A DNA stretch of 64,000 bases from Lysinibacillus sphaericus OT4b.31 (GTDB lineage: Bacteria; Bacillota; Bacilli; Bacillales_A; Planococcaceae), in contig NZ_KB933398.1 of the NCBI RefSeq assembly GCF_000392615.1, positions 3,943,851 through 4,007,850 on the forward strand, given 5' to 3'. The notes below the pieces were generated by a model. The model saw nothing but the letters and a program-made list of their open reading frames with translations. It was not told the DNA's origin and made no database searches. Positions 38,960 to 48,152 of this stretch are shown here, in pieces; position 1 is the first letter of the stretch; the number at the start of each line of letters is the position of its first letter. The translations under genes and the position numbers were made by a program.

Positions 38960-40270
38960 ATGAGTTGGTTTACAAATAAGAACAATTCTAGCTACTCAAT
39001 TTTATTATCACCGGAGGAATATAAGCATAACGTACAATTAGATGTTTCTAACCACCCAAATCTTCAAAAGCAGTTGCAATTATTAGATTTAACTACTGAA
39101 GATTTAGCCATTATTAAGCAACTTCAGCCTTTGGCTAAAGATTTGATTCCTAAAATGGTCGATCAATTTTATGCAGCTATTAGTTTGAGCCAAGATTTGT
39201 TGGATATTATCCATAGAACTTCACAAATCGAACGTTTAAAAATTACATTACATAAACATTTAAGTGATATTTTCGAAAGTCATATTAATGACTCTTATAT
39301 TAACGAAAGAAAGTCAATAGCTGAGACACATGTGCGTATTGGCTTACAATCTAAGTGGTACATAGCGTCGTTCCAATCATTAACTTCTACGTTTGCAAAC
39401 TTTGCAAATGAATTAGATGTTTCTAAGCATGATGCGCTTCGTGCCATTAATGCCTTCTGCAAAATCATTAATTTTGAGCAACAGCTTGTTATAGAGGCAT
39501 ACGAAAATGAAGAAGATCGTATTCGCTCAGAGGCGGATGAAACAAAGCACTCACTTGTTACAACCATTCAAAGTACCGCTGAAGAGTTAAATGCTATCAG
39601 TGAGGAAACGGCTGCTTCTCTAATGGTTATCTCTGCACAAACGGATGACATTGCTGTAGCAACAAAACAAGGTTTGAGCTTCGTTGAAGAGACAAAAGAA
39701 AAATCTAGACGCGGCCAACAACAATTACAAGAGCAAAATGATTTAATACATGTCATTTTACAAAGTGTAAATAGCCTTGAAGTGACAATGAATCAATTAC
39801 GTACATCTTCACAAAAGATTTCTGAAATTGTAGGCCTAGTCACAGGTATTGCTGATCAAACAAATCTATTAGCATTAAATGCCTCCATTGAGGCAGCACG
39901 CGCAGGTGAGCATGGTAAAGGTTTCGCTGTCGTGGCTGAAGAAGTCCGCAAACTTGCTGAGGAAACAAAAAATGCCGTACAAAACGTTTCACATCTTATT
40001 AAAGAAACAGAAAGCAATATTACAACAATGGCGAGCTCCGTTATCAATGTAGACCAAAAAATTCAACATAGCGTAGATACACAAACAAATTTATCGAAAT
40101 CATTTAATGATATTGCAGATGCTGTTACAGGTATTCAGCAGCAGTATGTAAATACAGCACGCGATATTTCTGCAATTTCAAATTTAATTACAGAGTTGTC
40201 ACAAGGTGCTACACTTGTTTCCTCCTCTTCAGACTCATTGATTAATGTAGTCAATGAATTAAATATCTAA
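38960..40270 (+). CDS. hemAT: HemAT-type globin-coupled haem aerotaxis transducer
   Basis: This 436-residue soluble chemoreceptor has an N-terminal sensor globin (about residues 30-180) with proximal His124 in AETHVRIGL, equivalent to B. subtilis HemAT His123. Its C-terminal methyl-accepting signalling domain contains the CheA/CheW-contact tip ([20 protein letters not shown]). It reports oxygen to the chemotaxis kinase. No membrane helix is present. GGAG lies 9 nt ahead of ATG 38960; an ATG five codons earlier overlaps that site. It ends at a strong terminator. Confidence 0.95.
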   Translation: MSWFTNKNNSSYSILLSPEEYKHNVQLDVSNHPNLQKQLQLLDLTTEDLAIIKQLQPLAKDLIPKMVDQFYAAISLSQDLLDIIHRTSQIERLKITLHKHLSDIFESHINDSYINERKSIAETHVRIGLQSKWYIASFQSLTSTFANFANELDVSKHDALRAINAFCKIINFEQQLVIEAYENEEDRIRSEADETKHSLVTTIQSTAEELNAISEETAASLMVISAQTDDIAVATKQGLSFVEETKEKSRRGQQQLQEQNDLIHVILQSVNSLEVTMNQLRTSSQKISEIVGLVTGIADQTNLLALNASIEAARAGEHGKGFAVVAEEVRKLAEETKNAVQNVSHLIKETESNITTMASSVINVDQKIQHSVDTQTNLSKSFNDIADAVTGIQQQYVNTARDISAISNLITELSQGATLVSSSSDSLINVVNELNI

Positions 40271-40305
40271 TTACTTCTAAGCCAAATGCTCTAATATGGC
40301 TATTA

Positions 40306-40343
40306 AAAAGGGAAATTGACCTCCATGTGTCAATTTCCCTTTT
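40306..40343. terminator. Bidirectional terminator between hemAT and thioesterase gene
   Basis: A perfect 15-bp stem (40306-40320 with 40329-40343) whose ends are A4/T4, serving both converging genes. Confidence 0.9.
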
Positions 40344-40346
40344 ATT

Positions 40347-40826
40347 TTAATGTGCCAAAGCACGTTTTTGCTTACGGTGTTCCCGTCGCGCAGGACCTGT
40401 TTCGAACAAACGTTTTTCAGCATCAGTTTCTGGAATAATGGCTGGAATAGCCTTTGGTTTCCCTTTTTCATCCACCGCTACCATTGTCACGAAAGATTCC
40501 GTCGTTAGCTTCTCTTCACCTGTTTCGATATTACGTGAAATCACCCGTACATAAACCTCCATGGAAGAATGCCCTGTAGAAGAAACAATGCTTTCAATTT
40601 CTAAAATATCTCCTACATGAGCCGAAGATAAAAAATCAACCGAATCGATAGAGGCTGTTACCACATGCCCTTTTGCATGTTTCATCGCTGTAATTGCAGC
40701 AATTTCATCAATATAAGCTAACACTCTACCACCAAAAATGGAATTGTGATTATTTGTATCTGGCGGTAATACGAGACGCGTTTGAACCGTACGTGATTGG
40801 CTCATCGGAACAGCGTTGTTTGTCAT
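40347..40826 (-). CDS. Acyl-CoA thioesterase, hotdog fold (YkhA type)
   Basis: This 159-residue protein has the BFIT/YkhA signature NHNSIFGGRVLAYIDEIAAI near residues 26-45 with the catalytic Asp/Glu region, and SVDFLSSAHVGD. It hydrolyses acyl-CoA esters, probably medium to long chain. The C-terminal tail (RREHRKQKRALAH) is basic. The ATG follows AAGGGAAG after about 11 nt. It is monocistronic and converges on hemAT. Confidence 0.9.
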   Translation of the reverse strand: MTNNAVPMSQSRTVQTRLVLPPDTNNHNSIFGGRVLAYIDEIAAITAMKHAKGHVVTASIDSVDFLSSAHVGDILEIESIVSSTGHSSMEVYVRVISRNIETGEEKLTTESFVTMVAVDEKGKPKAIPAIIPETDAEKRLFETGPARREHRKQKRALAH

Positions 40827-40893
40827 AGTTCTAGTAACTTCCCTTCATGTATGTTCTTCCGTCATCGTATCGTACAAAAAGACTTGATGCAAA

Positions 40894-42321
40894 CTAGAAT
40901 GATTTTTTCATGGCAATAAACTTCATATCTGTCATTTCCTCAATTGCCCACTTAATACCCTCTCGTCCGTAACCACTCATTTTCACGCCGCCGTATGGCA
41001 TATTATCAACTCTAAAAGTTGGAATATCGTTAATAATAATAGCTCCTGCTTGTAATTCGTCTGCTGCACGCAATGCATCTGGCAGCACATTCGTATATAT
41101 TCCTGCATTTAAGCCAAGTTCCGACTCATTCACTAGTCGAATAGCGTCGTCTAATGTTTCATATGAAACAATTGAGACGATTGGTGCGAATGTTTCCTGA
41201 CAAATTATTTTCATATCGGCTGTCACATGCGTCATAACTGTTGGTGTTAATGTACGCTCTGTGAACGTTCCACCTGTGGCTACGATCGCGCCTTGTGCCT
41301 TTGCTTCCTCAATCCATTGGCGAATTCGTTCCACTTCACCAGGATTGATCATTGCACTAACATCTGTTTTTTTATCGACTGGATCACCTACGACTAACTT
41401 TTCGGTTTCTTTTACAAATGCATTCGTAAATTCCTCAATAATCGAGGCGTGTACATAGATACGTTGTAACGAAATACAAACTTGTCCAGCAAAACTAAAT
41501 GCACCGCTGACACAACGCGATATAATTTTATCTATTGGTGTCGACGGCTCGACAATAACCGCAGCATTAGAACCAAGCTCTAATGTTACTTTGCGCAATC
41601 CTACTTTTTCTTTAATGCCTAGTCCAACCTTACCACTTCCTGTGAATGTCACCTTTTTCACAAATGGATGTGTAACGAGTATATCACTTAGCTCTCCACC
41701 ACTACCTGTAACAATTTGTAATGCACCATCTGGCAGACCTGCTTCTTTAAAAATGTCAGCCATTACAATCGCACTTAGCGGTGTTTGTGTCGCTGGTTTT
41801 AATACCACTGTATTACCCACTGCAAAAGCAGGGCCTAATTTATGTGCTACTAAGTTAAATGGAAAATTAAAAGGTGTAATAGCAGAAATAACACCTAATG
41901 GCTCACGCTTAGTCCAACCAATTCGATCACCCGCTCCTGGCGCGGCGTCCATAGGCACCGTTTCGCCCATTGCTTGTTTTGCTCCCTCTGCGGCGAATTG
42001 ATATGTTGCGATTGTGCGATCAATTTCAGCTGAGCCTGCCGATAAAGGTTTTCCTGCCTCATGCGCCAAAATCTCCGCTAATTCTTCTTTACGATGGCGC
42101 ATAATGTCCACCACTTTATATAAAATTTCGGCACGTTCGTAGGCTGTTGTCTTTTTAAACGATAGAAATGTCTTTTGTGCACCTTCTATTGCTCGTTCAA
42201 CATCCTGAACAGTTGCCTTAGCAACCTTCGCAATCACATCACCGCTATAGGGTGATGTTAAATCATACGATTCCTTCGTGTCTTGCCACTGACCATTTAT
42301 CCACAGCTTTGCTTCTTTCAT
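40894..42321 (-). CDS. NAD(P)-dependent aldehyde dehydrogenase, substrate unknown
   Basis: This 475-residue ALDH-superfamily enzyme has catalytic Cys282 (FAGQVCIS), general base Glu248 (TLELGSNAA), Asn152 (TPFNFPFN) and NAD-site FTGSGKVG. The ELGSN variant, rather than ELGGK, resembles lactaldehyde, phosphonoacetaldehyde and GapN-like branches. It follows the DUF4003 gene by 44 nt on the same strand and may be cotranscribed. The physiological aldehyde cannot be deduced from sequence. Confidence 0.9.
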   Translation of the reverse strand: MKEAKLWINGQWQDTKESYDLTSPYSGDVIAKVAKATVQDVERAIEGAQKTFLSFKKTTAYERAEILYKVVDIMRHRKEELAEILAHEAGKPLSAGSAEIDRTIATYQFAAEGAKQAMGETVPMDAAPGAGDRIGWTKREPLGVISAITPFNFPFNLVAHKLGPAFAVGNTVVLKPATQTPLSAIVMADIFKEAGLPDGALQIVTGSGGELSDILVTHPFVKKVTFTGSGKVGLGIKEKVGLRKVTLELGSNAAVIVEPSTPIDKIISRCVSGAFSFAGQVCISLQRIYVHASIIEEFTNAFVKETEKLVVGDPVDKKTDVSAMINPGEVERIRQWIEEAKAQGAIVATGGTFTERTLTPTVMTHVTADMKIICQETFAPIVSIVSYETLDDAIRLVNESELGLNAGIYTNVLPDALRAADELQAGAIIINDIPTFRVDNMPYGGVKMSGYGREGIKWAIEEMTDMKFIAMKKSF

Positions 42322-42365
42322 CCTTCAAAAGCACCTCCGAAAAATAATATTCTTCACTTAGTTTA

Positions 42366-43334
42366 TCACGAAGAGCTCGAATTAGATGCCACTACAGCAG
42401 CAGTAACTGCCGCCATCATCGCTGCCTGCTGCGCTTGTATTAAGAGCTCGATAGAAGCCATGATGGACATTGATAATGATTGTTGCACCTTCGCCATATC
42501 ATGAATAGCAATTTGTATTGCCATAAACAGCACAAATTCACGATGCCATTTTAATAATTTCATACCCTTTAATTCATGGTACAAATCAGTAATTTGCGAG
42601 ATTTGCGCGCTATTCAATTGAAGAATTGCTAAGAATCCCAGTAACGGATAGTGCATTGTTTTTATTTTTACATCTACTTTTTTTAATATGTCACGAATAG
42701 TAACAACACTTGGCACAAGATTACTATCATATTGTGGAGATAAAAACGTTAGCACCTGCGATAGCCATTGTAATTCATTACCTGCATAAAAATTATACGA
42801 ACGAAGCTCTTTATAATAACGATTCATTGTTTCAGCACGTAAGATAACATCATCATTTGGGTTACTAAGTAATACTGCATAGGGAATATCATCAAAAGAA
42901 GTTAAAAATCGATGGTGTTTTCGAATGGCTTCATACAAGGCACGTGCCTTTTGAGCATGTGCCTGTTTCTCACTTTCAATGTTTGTTAAAAATTGAGCAG
43001 CTATAAAATTGAAATTCCCACTTTTAAATTTTGCTTCCTTTAATATCTTTTCATTTATAATTATGTTTTTTACCGCCTGCTCGATGTCATCCTGTTCCAT
43101 GATGTTTGCAGCCATACTATAGCCAACGTTTGCTCTTAGCGGAGACATCCATGATGTTTGCTTCTTCATCTCTTGAAGTACTTCTTTAAATTTTAGCGCA
43201 TCAAAGGTTTTGCCTGAAGCTACATACGTGCTGGCAATAGCTAAAATGATTTTGCGATCAACTGACCATCCAGCCGCCTTCGCTACGCCCTCCACCGTTT
43301 GTGTAAATTGGTTTTCAATTATAACAATATCCAT
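42366..43334 (-). CDS. DUF4003 family protein
   Basis: This 322-residue, largely helical protein has the DUF4003 pattern seen in Bacillaceae (GKTFDALKFKEVLQEMKKQT, then MSPLRANVGYSMAA). The C-terminus is Ala-rich and ends in a Ser run (VVASNSSSS). No catalytic motif is visible; function unknown. GGAG lies 10 nt ahead of ATG 43334; an in-frame TTG three codons upstream is weaker. The next gene on the strand is the aldehyde dehydrogenase. Confidence 0.75.
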   Translation of the reverse strand: MDIVIIENQFTQTVEGVAKAAGWSVDRKIILAIASTYVASGKTFDALKFKEVLQEMKKQTSWMSPLRANVGYSMAANIMEQDDIEQAVKNIIINEKILKEAKFKSGNFNFIAAQFLTNIESEKQAHAQKARALYEAIRKHHRFLTSFDDIPYAVLLSNPNDDVILRAETMNRYYKELRSYNFYAGNELQWLSQVLTFLSPQYDSNLVPSVVTIRDILKKVDVKIKTMHYPLLGFLAILQLNSAQISQITDLYHELKGMKLLKWHREFVLFMAIQIAIHDMAKVQQSLSMSIMASIELLIQAQQAAMMAAVTAAVVASNSSSS

Positions 43335-43490
43335 CTTCAACACGCTCCTTTTTATTATTTACGTAATATTTTGTCGAAAAGATTCAATCATTTTGTAACA
43401 ATTAACATAAAAAGTAAACTTAAATTAATGTATGTAACTAGGTTTTATATGGTTTAATAAAAATAAATCAATAATTAATGGGGGATTATT

Positions 43491-43616
43491 ATGAATGAAA
43501 GGACGATTAAAAAATCGTTGTTCACTGAAACCTTACAAGATCGATTACAGCTTTTTTTACTATTACGTAACGCTCAAAATAATATAAATTTACATAAACT
43601 TTTTCAGAAGAATTAG
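43491..43616 (+). CDS. 41-codon small ORF with ribosome site and terminator, function unknown
   Basis: The ATG at 43491 follows ATGGGGGATTATT, a strong ribosome site. The frame gives 41 residues, starting MNERTIKKSLFTETLQDRL, with a hydrophobic LFLLLR patch and a basic end (KLFQKN). A hairpin with a U-rich tract follows 11 nt after the stop, so it looks like a complete small transcription unit. No homologue is recognised. It lies alone on the plus strand in a 395-nt gap. Confidence 0.55.
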   Translation: MNERTIKKSLFTETLQDRLQLFLLLRNAQNNINLHKLFQKN

Positions 43617-43626
43617 CATAGAAAAA

Positions 43627-43670
43627 CAGCGGCAAAAAAACATTGAAGTTCTTTTGCCACTGCTTTTAAA
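43627..43670. terminator. Bidirectional terminator
   Basis: GGCAAAA (43631-43637) pairs with TTTTGCC (43652-43658), extended by AGC/GCT after a bulge. The flanks are T-rich on the plus strand and TTTTTC on the minus strand, so it can serve both the small ORF and the DUF779 gene. Confidence 0.7.
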
Positions 43671-43729
43671 TTTTTATGCTATTGCGCTTCAAGATAATAC
43701 TAGCTGTACAATATCATTTTTTTGAAACA

Positions 43730-44092
43730 CTATTCGATCAAGCCTAATTCTTTTAATTCTTCTGTAGAAAAGGCCCTTGATCTTGTTAAAAACCGCTTAC
43801 CTTCCACACCCTCAAGTGAGAACATACCGCCTCTACCATCAACAACGTCTAAGATAATTTGCGTGTGCTTCCAAAAATCGTATTGATTCTTATGCATATA
43901 AAATGGTGCACCACCAATTTCACCGAGACATACATCCTGATCACCCAATAGTAAGTCACCCTCTGGATAACACATTGGAGACGATCCATCACAACATCCA
44001 CCCGATTGATGAAACATAACTGGTCCATGTTTTTCTGTCAATAAATCGATTAGTGCCAGCGCTTTTTCCGTTGCTAATACACGTTCAACCAC
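43730..44092 (-). CDS. DUF779 protein, aldehyde dehydrogenase partner
   Basis: This 120-residue protein has the family signature QSGGCCDGSSPMCYPEGD near residues 29-46, with three Cys likely to bind metal, and an LGEIGGAPFYMHKNQYDFWKH segment. DUF779 genes are regularly found beside exaC/adh-type aldehyde dehydrogenases, as here: the GTG start is 21 nt downstream of the dehydrogenase stop, with AAGGGGGTG upstream. A role in maturing or protecting the enzyme is inference. Confidence 0.85.
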   Translation of the reverse strand: MVERVLATEKALALIDLLTEKHGPVMFHQSGGCCDGSSPMCYPEGDLLLGDQDVCLGEIGGAPFYMHKNQYDFWKHTQIILDVVDGRGGMFSLEGVEGKRFLTRSRAFSTEELKELGLIE

Positions 44093-44113
44093 GCCTTCGC
44101 ACCCCCTTACGCA

Positions 44114-45634
44114 TTAGAAGAAACCTAGTTTGTTTTCGCTATAGCTAACTAATAAATTTTTCGTTTGTTGATAATGAGATAACATCATCTTATGTGTTTC
44201 GCGACCGATGCCTGACATTTTGTAGCCGCCGAACGCAGCATGCGCTGGGTAGGCATGGTAGCAGTTTGTCCAAACACGACCTGCTTGAATACCTCGACCG
44301 AAACGATAGGCTGTATTCATATCACGTGTCCAAATACCAGAGCCTAAACCATATAATGTATCGTTCGCAATTTCTAATGCTTCTTCTTTCGTTTTAAATG
44401 TTGTAACTGCCACAACTGGCCCGAAGATTTCTTCTTGGAAAATACGCATTTTGTTGTATCCTTTAAAGACAGTTGGCTTAATGTAGTAGCCGTTTTCGAA
44501 GCCTGTACCTACATTATTTTTCTCACCACCAATGAGACACTCAGCGCCCTCTTGCTTACCTATATCTAAATAAGACAGGATTTTTTCCATTTGCTCACTA
44601 GAAGCTTGTGCACCCATCATCGTATTCGGATCTAATGGATTTCCAACTTGAATGGCTTCCACACGTTGCAGTACGCGTTCCATAAACTTATCATAAATAG
44701 ATTCTTGAATTAATGCACGGGAAGGACATGTACATACTTCGCCCTGATTAAGAGCAAATAATACAAAGCCTTCTACTGCTTTATCTAAAAAGGCATCATC
44801 TTCGTCCATAATATCTTCGAAGAAAATATTAGGAGACTTTCCACCCAATTCTAACGTAACGGGAATAAGGTTTTGTGAAGCATATTGCATAATTAAACGA
44901 CCTGTTGTTGTTTCACCTGTAAAGGCAATTTTTCCAATACGTGGATTGGATGCAAGTGGTTTTCCTGCCTCTAAACCAAAACCGTTGACAACATTTAGTA
45001 CGCCTGGTGGCAATAAATCACCAATTAATTCTACTAACACCATAATCGAAGCTGGTGTTTGCTCTGCAGGTTTTAACACCACACAGTTTCCAGCAGCAAG
45101 CGCAGGTGCTAGCTTCCAAACAGCCATTAATAACGGGAAATTCCAAGGGATAATTTGACCGACTACCCCAATAGGCTCATGGAAGTGATAAGCAACTGTA
45201 TCATTATCGATTTGGCTTAGCGAACCTTCTTGTGCACGTAAAGATCCTGCAAAATAACGGAAATGATCAATTGCTAGAGGGATATCTGCATTTAATGTTT
45301 CACGTACTGCTTTTCCGTTATCCCATGTCTCGGCAACGGCTAACTTTTCTAAGTTTTGTTCAATGCGGTCCGCAATTTTAAGTAAAATGTTTGCACGCTC
45401 TGTTGCAGATGTTTGGCCCCATGCATCTTTTGCGGCATGTGCTGCATCAAGTGCATGTTCAATATCCTCAGCAGTTGAACGCGCTGTTTGTGTAAAAACT
45501 TGTCCAGTAACAGGAGTAACATTATCAAAGTATTGACCTTTCACTGGGGGTGTCCATTCTCCACCAATGTAATTATCATATTTCTCTTTGAATTGAACTA
45601 CCGATCCTTCAGTGTTTGGAAATGCATAAACCAT
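44114..45634 (-). CDS. Acetaldehyde dehydrogenase, ExaC/AldB type
   Basis: This 506-residue ALDH has Asn165 (IPWNFPLLM), Glu262 (LELGGKSPN) and catalytic Cys301 ([11 protein letters not shown]). The CTCPSR motif after the nucleophile is typical of the ExaC/AldB/Adh acetaldehyde branch. The ORF extends upstream to 45763, but ATG 45634 has GGGGAGAAG and gives the family's [14 protein letters not shown] start. It is paired with DUF779. An ACAATATATTGT palindrome lies about 100 nt upstream and may be regulatory. Confidence 0.93.
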   Translation of the reverse strand: MVYAFPNTEGSVVQFKEKYDNYIGGEWTPPVKGQYFDNVTPVTGQVFTQTARSTAEDIEHALDAAHAAKDAWGQTSATERANILLKIADRIEQNLEKLAVAETWDNGKAVRETLNADIPLAIDHFRYFAGSLRAQEGSLSQIDNDTVAYHFHEPIGVVGQIIPWNFPLLMAVWKLAPALAAGNCVVLKPAEQTPASIMVLVELIGDLLPPGVLNVVNGFGLEAGKPLASNPRIGKIAFTGETTTGRLIMQYASQNLIPVTLELGGKSPNIFFEDIMDEDDAFLDKAVEGFVLFALNQGEVCTCPSRALIQESIYDKFMERVLQRVEAIQVGNPLDPNTMMGAQASSEQMEKILSYLDIGKQEGAECLIGGEKNNVGTGFENGYYIKPTVFKGYNKMRIFQEEIFGPVVAVTTFKTKEEALEIANDTLYGLGSGIWTRDMNTAYRFGRGIQAGRVWTNCYHAYPAHAAFGGYKMSGIGRETHKMMLSHYQQTKNLLVSYSENKLGFF

Positions 45635-45876
45635 TTTACTTCTCCCCTTTACACAAAATAATGAGAAAATATCTACAAAAATCGCTATTTTATATCGAAA
45701 TAACAATATTTTCATAGAAACTCTCTTACACAATATATTGTCAGAAACAAAAAATAATTTCAACTTTTTAAAAAATATTTTCCAATGAAATTATTTTTGC
45801 TAGAAAAGCTTTAGAATTCACGGTGCATCCAACGATAATGTATACTTAAAATAATAATAATGTATAGGAGAACTGT

Positions 45877-46578
45877 ATGCGTATTAATAAATATTTGAGT
45901 GAGACTGGCATTGTATCACGCCGTGGTGCTGACAAATGGGTAGAGGAAGGTAAAGTAACAATCAACGGGGAGCTTGCAACGGTTGGAAGTCAAGTTGAAG
46001 TAGGCGATCTCGTTTGCGTAGACGGAAAAGAGGTAAAGAAAGAACAACAACTTGTGTATATTGTCTTAAATAAACCAATTGGCATTACAAGTACAACTGA
46101 GCAACATATAAAAGGAAATGTCGTGGATTTTGTTAATTACCCCCTACGTATTTTCCATATTGGGCGACTTGATAAAGAATCAGAGGGACTATTATTACTG
46201 ACAAATGACGGTGATGTTGTAAATAAAATATTACGTGCAGAAAACCATCACGAAAAAGAATATATTGTACAAGTCGATAAGCCTCTTACAGAGCAATTTA
46301 TCACGAAAATGGGGGCAGGGGTTAATATTTTAGATACAACCACTTTACCTTGCTCTGTTGAAAAAATTTCGGATAAAGTATTTAAAATTATTTTAGAGCA
46401 AGGTTTAAACCGCCAAATTCGCCGTATGTGTTCCACACTTGGCTACTCTGTTAAAAGGTTACAACGCATTCGTATTATGAATATTAAGCTCGGCAATCTA
46501 AAAATTGGGCAGTGGCGTGATTTAACTGACAAAGAACGAACAGAACTATTCAAACTACTTAATTACACACCAAAATAA
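45877..46578 (+). CDS. rluF: 23S rRNA pseudouridine synthase, RluF/RluB type
   Basis: This 233-residue protein has an N-terminal S4 RNA-binding domain (MRINKYLSETGIVSRRGADKW), catalytic Asp in FHIGRLDKESEGLLLLTNDGD (near residue 94) and the RsuA-branch motif GLNRQIRRMCSTLGY. It fits RluF (E. coli psi2604) by length and motifs, but RluB/RsuA-type targets cannot be excluded. The ATG follows TAGGAGAACTGT. The downstream gene starts 23 nt later. Confidence 0.85.
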   Translation: MRINKYLSETGIVSRRGADKWVEEGKVTINGELATVGSQVEVGDLVCVDGKEVKKEQQLVYIVLNKPIGITSTTEQHIKGNVVDFVNYPLRIFHIGRLDKESEGLLLLTNDGDVVNKILRAENHHEKEYIVQVDKPLTEQFITKMGAGVNILDTTTLPCSVEKISDKVFKIILEQGLNRQIRRMCSTLGYSVKRLQRIRIMNIKLGNLKIGQWRDLTDKERTELFKLLNYTPK

Positions 46579-46601
46579 CAGCAATTAAGAGGGATAGCGC
46601 T

Positions 46602-47321
46602 ATGCTTTCCATTCAAAGTACCGAACAGCTGACTGGCGTACGAATTAGTGGCGACTTTTGGGATTTAGATCAACTCATTAATGCGATTTACAAAGTAACT
46701 GGTGATGAAAACAAATATTACGATTACCAAGGTGCGCGTCAGCGAATCCTTGGTATTTGCTATAATCTTCGCCATGCAGCACAAGGCGACCACCTGCTTG
46801 AATTTGTTAATAATGGACTCAATAAAAGTGTGCTTACTCAGCATGAAATTATTTTTCCAAATAAAAATGTCTATTATGCAACGGAAGTTCTATGGCCCGA
46901 GCTTATTTTTACAGCGATTGCTTTAAATGACTTTATCCGTTTGCACCAAGAGCTCATCGATTCTTCAGAGTGGAATATTTATATTGCAACCATTCGCAAA
47001 TTCCAAGCATCCGTTGCACAGTGCTTAGAGCAGGAGCTCGGTGAAGAAGAATTTTTAGTGTTTTTAAGAATGCTCCATACGAAAAGTCCACTGACCTTCC
47101 GTTACGCTACGCAATACGTAGACATATTGGATTTAGAATATATACATTTAAATACGGAGGAACGTAAGGCTCATTTAGCAGCCTTCGCTCTCCGATTAAT
47201 GCTTGAGGACGAAGAATATGTAGCACTCAAATCACAGCTGATGGAAGCTGCAATAACAAGCAAAAAGGCGCTGCACGAAATTCAAATCCATGCAAACTAC
47301 CCAGAAGAAATTCTTTGGTAA
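46602..47321 (+). CDS. Conserved hypothetical, mostly helical protein
   Basis: This 239-residue soluble protein starts MLSIQSTEQLTGVRISGDFWDLDQL. It has no signal or membrane segment and several predicted helices, with YYDYQGARQRILGICYNLRHA as a conserved-looking stretch. It may belong to the DUF6904 group, but I am not sure of that. It sits 23 nt behind the pseudouridine synthase gene and is probably cotranscribed. No function is proposed. Confidence 0.65.
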   Translation: MLSIQSTEQLTGVRISGDFWDLDQLINAIYKVTGDENKYYDYQGARQRILGICYNLRHAAQGDHLLEFVNNGLNKSVLTQHEIIFPNKNVYYATEVLWPELIFTAIALNDFIRLHQELIDSSEWNIYIATIRKFQASVAQCLEQELGEEEFLVFLRMLHTKSPLTFRYATQYVDILDLEYIHLNTEERKAHLAAFALRLMLEDEEYVALKSQLMEAAITSKKALHEIQIHANYPEEILW

Positions 47322-47432
47322 ATCAAGACCTTGTTCAATAACTAAAAGCGAATTTTTTCAACTCACTTTTGGCGCTGAGTTTACATTTTTGGCGCAGCAA
47401 AAGCTTTGCTGCCGTCGCTTCTCTTTCACGCA

Positions 47433-47470
47433 AAAAGAGCCGACTCGAAGTACTTTAAGTCGGCTCTTTT
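47433..47470. terminator. Bidirectional terminator
   Basis: A perfect 13-bp stem (47433-47445 with 47458-47470) with A4/T4 ends lies between the converging hypothetical and cupin genes. Confidence 0.9.
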
Positions 47471-47471
47471 G

Positions 47472-47969
47472 CTATTTAATTGTCTTATACGCCATTTTAT
47501 GAATGACAGCTTCGAGCTGCGGATAATCTGCTAAAAGCTCTTCTTGTGTAAACAATTCAAAATCCGCAAAGTCAAAGCCAGGAGCCACCATACAGCCAAC
47601 TAAACTAAATGTATTAGTATCCTCTACAGACGAGCCAAAAATTGTGTTCTTCGGCACAGCTACTTGTGGCACCTCGCCTGCCTCCATATTTAATCCTAAT
47701 TTCTTAGCCTCATATGTACCATCAGGGTAAATCATATGGACAGTTAGTGGGCTGCCAGCATGATAATACCAAAGCTCATCAGATTTTAAACGATGTAAAT
47801 GTGATATATCCTGCGAACGTAGTAGAAAATAAATGCTCGTATAAATTGGTCTTGTTACATCCCTTACCGCCATTTCGTCAGCCGATCTAAACGAAGAAAT
47901 ATAGTAACCTCCCTCTGGATGCTCTGCTAAATTTAATTTATCAATGAAATATTGTGCTGAATACTGCAA
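47472..47969 (-). CDS. DUF985 cupin protein
   Basis: This 165-residue cupin belongs to the DUF985 family: FIDKLNLAEHPEGGYY near the start, SIYFLLRSQDISHLHRLKSDELWYYHAG with the cupin His/Glu positions, and VGCMVAPGFDFADFEL. Metal binding is likely, the reaction unknown. A longer frame begins at 48020, but TTG 47969 with AAGGAG 8 nt away gives the family's usual length. The 21-bp tandem repeat lies about 50 nt upstream. Confidence 0.8.
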   Translation of the reverse strand: MQYSAQYFIDKLNLAEHPEGGYYISSFRSADEMAVRDVTRPIYTSIYFLLRSQDISHLHRLKSDELWYYHAGSPLTVHMIYPDGTYEAKKLGLNMEAGEVPQVAVPKNTIFGSSVEDTNTFSLVGCMVAPGFDFADFELFTQEELLADYPQLEAVIHKMAYKTIK

Positions 47970-48020
47970 AAACCTCACTCCTTTCTCCCACCTTACCAAA
48001 AAACAAAGGTCTGATGCCAC

Positions 48021-48107
48021 CGCTATCCGTTGTTTTGTCGGTTTTATCCGTCACTTCATCGATTCTATCCGCCACTTCCTCACTTTTATCCGTCACTCAT
48101 ACAAAAA
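48021..48107. repeat. 21-bp tandem repeat, four units
   Basis: TATCCG recurs at 48024, 48045, 48066 and 48087, exactly 21 bp apart. Each core is followed by (T/C)CACTT-like sequence in units 2-4 and by TTGTTTT in unit 1. The array lies between the livF terminator and the cupin gene and is not inside a supported ORF. Confidence 0.85.
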
Positions 48108-48144
48108 TGAAAAAGAGGTATCTCAAATAATTATGAGATACCTC
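48104..48144 (-). terminator. Terminator of the liv operon
   Basis: A perfect 11-bp stem (48115-48125 with 48134-48144) is followed on the minus strand by TTTTCATTTTTG, right after livF. Confidence 0.9.
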
Positions 48145-48152
48145 CAACTTCC

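Noticed and set aside
48021..48107. CRISPR array
   Set aside because: Units are 21 bp in total with imperfect repeats and no unique spacers; no cas genes in the window.
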